A stretch of 11,758 nucleotides of DNA, from positions 1 through 11,758 of the forward strand of contig DBBK01000162.1 in assembly GCA_002292165.1 (NCBI GenBank), in the 5' to 3' direction. The notes below the pieces were generated by a model. It saw only the letters and a program-made list of their open reading frames with translations. It was not told the DNA's origin and made no database searches. Every line of letters starts with the position of its first letter. Within the stretch, counting starts at the first letter, position 1. A program made the translations under genes and the position numbers. Below are positions 7,834-11,758 of this stretch, piece by piece. The stretch comes from Brevundimonas sp. UBA986. Its GTDB lineage: Bacteria; Pseudomonadota; Alphaproteobacteria; Caulobacterales; Caulobacteraceae.

Positions 7834-7847
7834 AAGGCGTACGCCTT
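7834..7847. repeat. 14-bp perfect palindrome upstream of serS
   Basis: AAGGCGTACGCCTT reads the same on both strands and is centred 36 nt before the serS ATG, in the 156-bp divergent region between serS and the phospholipase gene. It could be an operator for a dimeric regulator, or an RNA hairpin (5-bp stem, GTAC loop) in the serS leader. No further copy was noticed in the window. Confidence 0.4.
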
Positions 7848-7873
7848 ACCGCCCCCAACGGAGTCGGGCAAAC

Positions 7874-7885
7874 AGGATCGATCCT
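7874..7885. repeat. 12-bp perfect palindrome in the serS/phospholipase intergenic region
   Basis: AGGATCGATCCT is a perfect palindrome whose centre lies 39 bp from that of the palindrome at 7834-7847. It sits 76 bp before the phospholipase ATG and 70 bp before the serS ATG, so it is placed to affect either gene. The remaining intergenic DNA holds a symmetric GCCTAGC at 7924-7930, which could be a -10 element on either strand, but no well-spaced -35 partner is seen. Confidence 0.35.
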
Positions 7886-7960
7886 CCACATTCAACGTTA
7901 ACCGCACCCGTTCATGATGGTGGGCCTAGCGTCGCGTCCGTTTCAACACATATCGGTCCC

Positions 7961-9796
7961 ATGGCCCCTCGTCGTCAGACCCCGCGCCCCGACACGCTCG
8001 AAGCCGCCCTGGCGCGCGTCTTCGACGACCGCAACACCAAGGCCAGCTGGTTCGCCCTGACCGGCGGCGAGCCCCTGTTCACGGCGGGGGAGGAGGCCGA
8101 CAGCCTGTATCTGCTGCGCTCTGGCCGGCTCGGCGTCTTCCGGCGCGAGGAAGGCCAGCTGCCGCACTTCGTCGGCGTCGTCCGCCCCGGCGAGCCCGTC
8201 GGCGAAATGGCCCTGATCGCCGGCACGCCCCACACCGCCGACGTCGTGGCCCTGAGAGATTCCGAGATCCTCGCCCTGCCCCGCGAGGCCTTCTTCGACG
8301 CCGTGAAGACCCAGCCCGACGTCATGATCGAGCTGTCGCGGCTGATGCTGCACCGGGCCCGTGAGCGCACCACGGGGGCGACCGAGCCCAGCGTCTTCGG
8401 CTTCATCTCGGCCCGGCACCGCCCGATCCGCGCCTTCGTCGAACGCGTCGCCGCCGCCATCGAGGCGCAAGGGTCCACCTGCCAGGTCATCGACCATTCC
8501 GCCCTTTCGTCCGCCTCGGAGTGGTTCTCCCGCGTCGAGGACAGCCACGACTACGTCCTCTATGTCGCCGAACAGGACGAGCCCAACTGGGCCTCCCTCT
8601 GCGCGCGTCAGGTCGACCGGCTGTTCATCGTCGGCAACGCCCTGACCGCCCCGCCGCGCTCCATCCCGACCCGCGACCTCGGCGGCGGGCACCAGTTCAC
8701 CGACCTGATCCTGCTGCGCGACCCGCGCATGCCGCGCCCGGCCAACACCGCCGTCTGGCTGGATGCGCTGGAGCCCGGCCGCTGGTTCCACGCCACCGAG
8801 GGCGACGCCGCCGACGCCGAACGCATCGCCCGGGTCGTGACCGGCACCTCCGTCGGTCTGGTCCTGTCGGGCGGCGGCGCCCGCGCCTATGCCCATATCG
8901 GCGTCGTCAGGGCCCTGCATGAGGCCGGCGTCACCCTCGACTTCCTCGGCGGCTCCTCCATGGGCGCGGTGGTCGCCGCCGGCCCGGCCCTGGGCTGGAG
9001 CGACGACGAGCTGGACGCCCGTATCCGCAAGGCCTTCGTCAAGTCCGACCCCCTGTCGGACCTCGCCCTGCCCATCGTCGCCATGACCCGGGCGCGCAAG
9101 GTCGCGGGCCTGCTCAACGACGCCTACGGCGAGATTGACATCGCCGACATGCCCCTGCCCTTCTTCGCCGTCTCGTCCAACCTGACGACCGGCCGGATCG
9201 AGGTGCACCGCCGGGGTCTGCTGCGCCGGGCCATGCGCGCTTCCATCTCCATTCCCGGCGTCATGCCGCCGGTGGTCATGGACGGCCAGGTCCTGGTCGA
9301 CGGGGCGGTGATCAAGAACTTCCCGACCGACGTCATGCGCCAGCTCAACTCCGGCCCCATCATCGGGTCGGACATGTCCCAGACACGCGGCGTCGATCCC
9401 TCGGGGCTCGAGAACCCGCCGTCCTGGTGGAAATGGATCCTGTCGGGCGCCTGGAAGGCCGGGCCGCCCATTGTTTCCATCCTGATGCGGTCGGCGACCA
9501 TCACCACGGACGCCGAGCTGGAGCGGTCGCGCGAGGACACCGATCTGCTGATCCTGCCCCAGCCGACCGGCGCCGACATTCGCGACTGGAAGATCTACGA
9601 CCCCGTGGTCGCGGCCGGCCATGCGGCGGCGGCGGCGGCCTTGGCGACCCTGGACGGACCCATCCCCACGCTGCGCAAGCGTCGGGCGGCGGCCCTCGTC
9701 GGTGATGACGTCTCTTCGCCCGAGCCGGAGGCCGAGGCCGTCCCGGCGCCGACCGGCAAGCGGCGCGCCCTGTTTCCGGTCAAGGCCAAGGCCTGA
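7961..9796 (+). CDS. Patatin-like phospholipase with N-terminal cyclic-nucleotide-binding-like domain (NTE/RssA family)
   Basis: The 611-residue product resembles the catalytic part of neuropathy target esterase, a family of (lyso)phospholipases. Residues about 30-130 form a cyclic-nucleotide-binding fold (GEPLFTAGEEADSLYLLRSG, then GEMALIAGTPHTADVVA). Residues about 145-275 form the alpha/beta linker region seen in NTE proteins (ARHRPIRAFVERVAAAIE, YVLYVAEQDEP, RQVDRLFIVGNA). The patatin domain starts near 296: oxyanion-hole motif SGGGARAYAHIG (303-314), nucleophile motif GSSMG with Ser333, and catalytic VDGAV with Asp447, so the Ser/Asp dyad is intact. In the nucleotide domain Glu82 is kept, but the usual phosphate-binding Arg is His91, so ligand binding is doubtful. 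No signal peptide or clear membrane helix is seen. The Pro/Glu/Lys-rich tail after 585 looks disordered. It stands alone on the plus strand. ATG 7961 has only a weak ribosome site; no nearer upstream in-frame start is better. Confidence 0.92.
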   Translation: MAPRRQTPRPDTLEAALARVFDDRNTKASWFALTGGEPLFTAGEEADSLYLLRSGRLGVFRREEGQLPHFVGVVRPGEPVGEMALIAGTPHTADVVALRDSEILALPREAFFDAVKTQPDVMIELSRLMLHRARERTTGATEPSVFGFISARHRPIRAFVERVAAAIEAQGSTCQVIDHSALSSASEWFSRVEDSHDYVLYVAEQDEPNWASLCARQVDRLFIVGNALTAPPRSIPTRDLGGGHQFTDLILLRDPRMPRPANTAVWLDALEPGRWFHATEGDAADAERIARVVTGTSVGLVLSGGGARAYAHIGVVRALHEAGVTLDFLGGSSMGAVVAAGPALGWSDDELDARIRKAFVKSDPLSDLALPIVAMTRARKVAGLLNDAYGEIDIADMPLPFFAVSSNLTTGRIEVHRRGLLRRAMRASISIPGVMPPVVMDGQVLVDGAVIKNFPTDVMRQLNSGPIIGSDMSQTRGVDPSGLENPPSWWKWILSGAWKAGPPIVSILMRSATITTDAELERSREDTDLLILPQPTGADIRDWKIYDPVVAAGHAAAAAALATLDGPIPTLRKRRAAALVGDDVSSPEPEAEAVPAPTGKRRALFPVKAKA

Positions 9797-9829
9797 TCCG
9801 GGCGCCTGATCCGGGGGCCTGATCCGGGC
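9791..9829 (+). repeat. Three tandem copies of a 13-bp unit at the phospholipase stop codon
   Basis: The unit GCCTGATCCGGGC starts at 9791, 9804 and 9817; the middle copy ends in G instead of C. The TGA in the first copy is the stop codon of the phospholipase gene, and the later copies repeat that TGA out of frame with it. No T tract follows, so it is not an intrinsic terminator. The rest of the gap up to the tRNA (about 9830-10004) shows no gene or strong site that I can support. Confidence 0.85.
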
Positions 9830-10004
9830 TTCATGTCCCCATCGGGCGCGGCGTCGCGAAACCTCGGGCCGGAGGCGGGATCCGCAGCCGCCCCGCTCAG
9901 GTGTGAAGCCGCCACGGGCGACCCCCGGCCAGGACTGACAGGCTGACGATGTGAGGAATTTCGCACCGGCGTCTCGACCCGACTTCGGGGGACGCAAAGG
10001 GCGA

Positions 10005-10081
10005 TGGTACCACCTCTCAGGCTTGAACTGAGGACCTCCGGTTCCACAAACCGGCGCTCTAACCAACTGAGCTAAGGTGGC
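10005..10081 (-). tRNA. tRNA-His (anticodon GTG), lacking G-1, with G1-U72 and A73
   Basis: The 77-nt minus-strand sequence folds as a full cloverleaf: acceptor stem GCCACCT/AGGTGGT, D stem GCTC/GAGC, anticodon stem CCGGT/ACCGG around loop TTGTGGA (anticodon GTG, His), five-base variable loop, T stem CTCAG/CTGAG with loop TTCAAGC, discriminator A, and an encoded CCA. The base before G1 is C, so the G-1 found in most histidine tRNAs is not encoded. The top pair is a G1-U72 wobble and the discriminator is A73 rather than C73. This is the pattern known for Caulobacter crescentus tRNA-His, whose divergent HisRS reads the anticodon, A73 and U72. It has its own promoter just upstream. No clear intrinsic terminator is seen after the CCA end. 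Confidence 0.97.
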
Positions 10082-10112
10082 GCATCGATGCGGCGAACCG
10101 CGCGAGGGGCGT

Positions 10113-10141
10113 TCTCTAGCGGCGGTCCGTCCGCCGATCAA
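10113..10141 (-). promoter_or_regulatory. Promoter of tRNA-His
   Basis: On the minus strand TTGATC (10141-10136) and TAGAGA (10118-10113, in the context GCTAGAGA) are separated by 17 nt. This closely fits the Caulobacter-type housekeeping promoter (TTGAC, then GCTAnA). Transcription would start near 10106, about 25 nt before the mature tRNA 5' end. It lies just downstream of the tonB terminator, so the tRNA is an independent transcription unit. Confidence 0.65.
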
Positions 10142-10176
10142 GCGCACAATGCGCCGATCCACACCAACCGCACAAA

Positions 10177-10207
10177 GAAAAACGCCCCGGAGTTTCCTCC
10201 GGGGCGT
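10177..10207 (-). terminator. Intrinsic terminator of the exbB-exbD-tonB operon
   Basis: The minus strand forms an 11-bp perfect stem (ACGCCCCGGAG with CTCCGGGGCGT) around a GAAA tetraloop, followed by a run of T residues ending at 10177. It starts 23 nt after the tonB stop codon and separates this operon from tRNA-His. Confidence 0.93.
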
Positions 10208-10229
10208 CTGACCTTGGTTTCGGTCTGCC

Positions 10230-10937
10230 TTAGTCGGGCAGGCGGAACGACGTACCGAACCGCACCTTGCCGCCGGTGGCGACCCCGTCGACCGAGCGGG
10301 GCGACAGGCGGGCGCGGCGGGCCGCGGAGAGGGCTGCGGCGCCGAAGCCCGCACCAGCCGGGGTTTCCGAGATGATCGTACACGCCGTGACCGAACCGTT
10401 CGCGTTCACGGTGCACTCCAGCTCGACACGGCCGCTTTCGATGCCGCGCGAGATGGCCCGTTCCGGGAACTCACCGCGCGGGGCGGAAGTCCAGCTCGGG
10501 TTCGAGATCTCCGCGGGCCGGGCCGGAGCCGGCGGAGCCGGAGGCGGCGGCGGACCGGGGACGATAACCGGAGGACCCGAATACTCGACGCGGTCTTCCT
10601 TCTTCGTCGGCTCGATCGGCAGGGTGATCGGCGGCGGCGGCGCGTTGGGCACCACGACCGGCGGGCGGACCTGGAGCTTCGACGGCGGCGGGGTGTCCGG
10701 CGGCGGCGGCGGCGGCGGCGGAGGCGGAGGCGGAGGCGGAGGAACCAGGTCCACCTTCACCGCATCATCCTCGTAGGTCATCACCTTGTTCTCGAACTTG
10801 GTCCGTTGGACCCAGAGGAGAAGCGCGACGAACAGGAGGCAGACGACAGCCAGGGCAATCAGCCAGACAACGGGGTTGGCCTTCTTGCGCGGTGCGTCAT
10901 ACCGGCTGCGATGATACTCAACGGGAGTGTCTGTCAT
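10230..10937 (-). CDS. tonB: Energy transducer TonB
   Basis: TonB spans the periplasm and passes energy from ExbB/ExbD in the inner membrane to TonB-dependent outer-membrane transporters. The 235-residue product has a cytoplasmic N-terminus, one membrane anchor (about 22-43), a Pro-rich spacer (66-140) that begins with 15 consecutive prolines (66-80), and a C-terminal TonB domain (about 150-233) with SGRVELECTVNANGSV and an Ala/Arg-rich helix. The domain has two cysteines (175 and 186), which could pair. It is the last gene of exbB-exbD-tonB, 12 nt after exbD, with GGGA about 7 nt before the ATG. The intrinsic terminator follows directly. Caulobacterales carry many TonB-dependent receptors, which fits. 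Confidence 0.95.
   Translation of the reverse strand: MTDTPVEYHRSRYDAPRKKANPVVWLIALAVVCLLFVALLLWVQRTKFENKVMTYEDDAVKVDLVPPPPPPPPPPPPPPPDTPPPSKLQVRPPVVVPNAPPPPITLPIEPTKKEDRVEYSGPPVIVPGPPPPPAPPAPARPAEISNPSWTSAPRGEFPERAISRGIESGRVELECTVNANGSVTACTIISETPAGAGFGAAALSAARRARLSPRSVDGVATGGKVRFGTSFRLPD
10698..10742 (-). repeat. Triplet repeat in tonB coding a 15-proline run
   Basis: Fifteen proline codons in a row: on the coding strand alternating CCT and CCG for the first seven, then eight pure CCG. Changes in copy number would stay in frame and alter the length of the periplasmic spacer. A run of this length is expected to depend on elongation factor P for smooth translation. Confidence 0.9.
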
Positions 10938-10949
10938 ATGTTTCCCGTC

Positions 10950-11384
10950 CTACTTCGCTTTGTCTTCGCCGACGAGCGCGACACTGTAGAAGCCCGCGTC
11001 CTGGAGCGAGTTCATGGCGTGCATGAAGTCGCCGTAGCGGGTTTCCTGGTCGGCCCGGATGAAGATCCGTTCCTTGGTCGGGTCCCGACGGCCGATCTGG
11101 CTGTTCAGGTCCGAACCCAGGGTGTCGAAGCTGGACTCTCCGTCACCGATGTAGACCCGTCCGTCGGTGGTGATCGAGATGAACACCGGCTTGGGCGGGT
11201 TTGTCCCGGCCTTCACCTGGGAAAGAGGAAGTTTCACCTCCACCGACACAGTGGCGACCGAAGACGCCACCATGAAGATGATGAGCAGGACGAGCATGAT
11301 ATCAACGAAAGGCGTGACGTTGATGTCAGCGTTCTGCTCGACGTGATACTTACCGCCGCCCGGTCCTCCGAGTTTGGCGGCCAT
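10950..11384 (-). CDS. exbD: Biopolymer transporter ExbD
   Basis: ExbD forms the proton-driven motor with ExbB that energises TonB. The 144-residue product has a short cytoplasmic start, one membrane helix (about 25-45) with the motif NVTPFVDIMLVLLIIFMV, and a periplasmic domain of about 95 residues. Asp28 is the conserved proton-carrying aspartate of the ExbD/TolR/MotB group. It begins 5 nt after the exbB stop, and its Shine-Dalgarno GGGAG is within the last exbB codons. The neighbour encoding TonB argues for ExbD rather than TolR. Confidence 0.95.
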   Translation of the reverse strand: MAAKLGGPGGGKYHVEQNADINVTPFVDIMLVLLIIFMVASSVATVSVEVKLPLSQVKAGTNPPKPVFISITTDGRVYIGDGESSFDTLGSDLNSQIGRRDPTKERIFIRADQETRYGDFMHAMNSLQDAGFYSVALVGEDKAK

Positions 11385-11389
11385 CCGTC

Positions 11390-11758
11390 TTACGCTCCCT
11401 TGTCGAGCTGACGCGAGACGGCGTTCAGCAGCTCAGCGGCGAAGCCATCCGAGCGGGTGCCGTAGGCCGAGATGCGGGTGTTGAAGTAGTTGTACATGAC
11501 GACGGCCGGGATAGCGGCGAACAGGCCGATACCGGTGGCGAGCAGGGCTTCAGCGATACCCGGAGCAACCGAGGCCAGGTTGGTGGTGTTCGACTGAACG
11601 ATACCGATGAAGGAGTTCATGATGCCGTAAACCGTACCGAACAGACCGACGAACGGGCCGATGGAGCCGGTCGAGGCCAGGAACTGCTGACCGCCCGAGA
11701 GACGCGAGGCCAGACCGGCTTGCACGGCCGAGACGGCGTGTTGGGCGCGGGCCAGAGC
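11390..11758 (-). CDS. exbB: ExbB (MotA/TolQ/ExbB proton channel), N-terminus cut by window edge
   Basis: The C-terminal 122 residues of an ExbB-type inner-membrane channel are visible; the frame is open to the right edge, so the start lies outside the window. The visible part has the two family helices: GSIGPFVGLFGTVYGIMNSF and APGIAEALLATGIGLFAAI followed by PAVVMYNYF. The Glu in GIAEALLATG corresponds to the conserved glutamate implicated in proton movement (Glu176 in E. coli ExbB). A GTG at 11725 is in frame but lies inside conserved sequence, so it is not the true start. Genes exbB, exbD and tonB are tightly spaced on the minus strand and form one operon. Confidence 0.93.
   Translation of the reverse strand, partial: ALARAQHAVSAVQAGLASRLSGGQQFLASTGSIGPFVGLFGTVYGIMNSFIGIVQSNTTNLASVAPGIAEALLATGIGLFAAIPAVVMYNYFNTRISAYGTRSDGFAAELLNAVSRQLDKGA

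Noticed and set aside
6203..7960. Upstream in-frame extension of the phospholipase frame across serS (plus strand)
   Set aside because: The frame stays open only because it is antisense to serS. The cyclic-nucleotide-binding domain begins shortly after ATG 7961, and the upstream residues are low-complexity antisense translation.
7805..7960. T-box or riboswitch in the serS leader
   Set aside because: The leader is short, has no T-box sequence or specifier hairpin, and T-boxes are not expected in Alphaproteobacteria; only the two palindromes stand out.
9834..9947. Possible 37-residue small ORF after the phospholipase gene
   Set aside because: No ribosome binding site, low-complexity product (Ala, Gly, Pro), and no context supporting expression.
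9980..10000. Terminator after tRNA-His (CCCG-AAGT-CGGG on the minus strand)
   Set aside because: The stem is only 4 bp and no T tract follows, so it does not meet the standard for an intrinsic terminator.
7943..10354. 803-codon open frame on the minus strand across the phospholipase gene, tRNA-His and the tonB terminator
   Set aside because: It runs antisense through a conserved lipase gene and through a tRNA and a terminator, and its translation has no recognisable domain. Long antisense frames are common in DNA with very high GC at third codon positions.
1..11758. Defence island, CRISPR, prophage, insertion sequence or biosynthetic cluster
   Set aside because: No direct-repeat array with spacers, transposase, integrase, inverted terminal repeats or composition shift was seen; nearly all DNA is accounted for by conserved housekeeping and envelope genes.

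Overview
The window looks like chromosomal DNA from a high-GC alphaproteobacterium, most likely of the Caulobacteraceae (Caulobacter/Brevundimonas type). This rests on base composition, on a gene order serS - surE - pcm - LysM/LytM lipoprotein - yajC - secD - secF, on sigma-73-like promoters (TTG... / GCTAnA...), and on a histidine tRNA with no G-1 and with U72 and A73, a trait known from a subgroup of Alphaproteobacteria that includes Caulobacter. No mobile element, CRISPR array or composition break was seen.

Layout. Positions 1-7804 are all on the minus strand, so transcription runs from high to low coordinates. The order is serS, a small secreted protein of unknown function, surE and pcm, packed with a 3-nt gap and then two 4-nt ATGA overlaps. 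After 118 nt comes an NlpD-like lipoprotein gene. After another 115 nt, which holds a likely promoter, comes yajC-secD-secF, and then the start of a secreted hypothetical protein cut by the window edge. Positions 7805-7960 are a divergent intergenic region with two perfect palindromes. From 7961 to 9796 on the plus strand is a patatin-like phospholipase fused to an N-terminal cyclic-nucleotide-binding-like domain (NTE/RssA family). After a 13-bp tandem repeat at its stop codon and about 175 nt of otherwise unremarkable DNA comes tRNA-His (minus), with its own good promoter. Then, on the minus strand, comes an exbB-exbD-tonB operon closed by a textbook intrinsic terminator; exbB is truncated by the right edge.

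Function. Most of the window is cell-envelope and housekeeping biology. YajC/SecD/SecF are accessory parts of the Sec translocon. The LysM/LytM lipoprotein probably controls septal peptidoglycan amidases. ExbB/ExbD/TonB power outer-membrane transport. SurE and Pcm are stress-survival and repair enzymes, and SerRS and tRNA-His serve translation. The surE-pcm-nlpD order is the one known from Enterobacteria, but rpoS is missing and the block leads into the sec operon instead.

I did not find an obviously new multigene system. The points most worth a second look are the unusual tRNA-His, the LytM domain with lost metal ligands, the cyclic-nucleotide domain lacking its phosphate-binding arginine, the unknown exported protein coupled to serS and surE, the 15-proline run in TonB, the 13-bp tandem repeat at a stop codon, and the paired palindromes upstream of serS.
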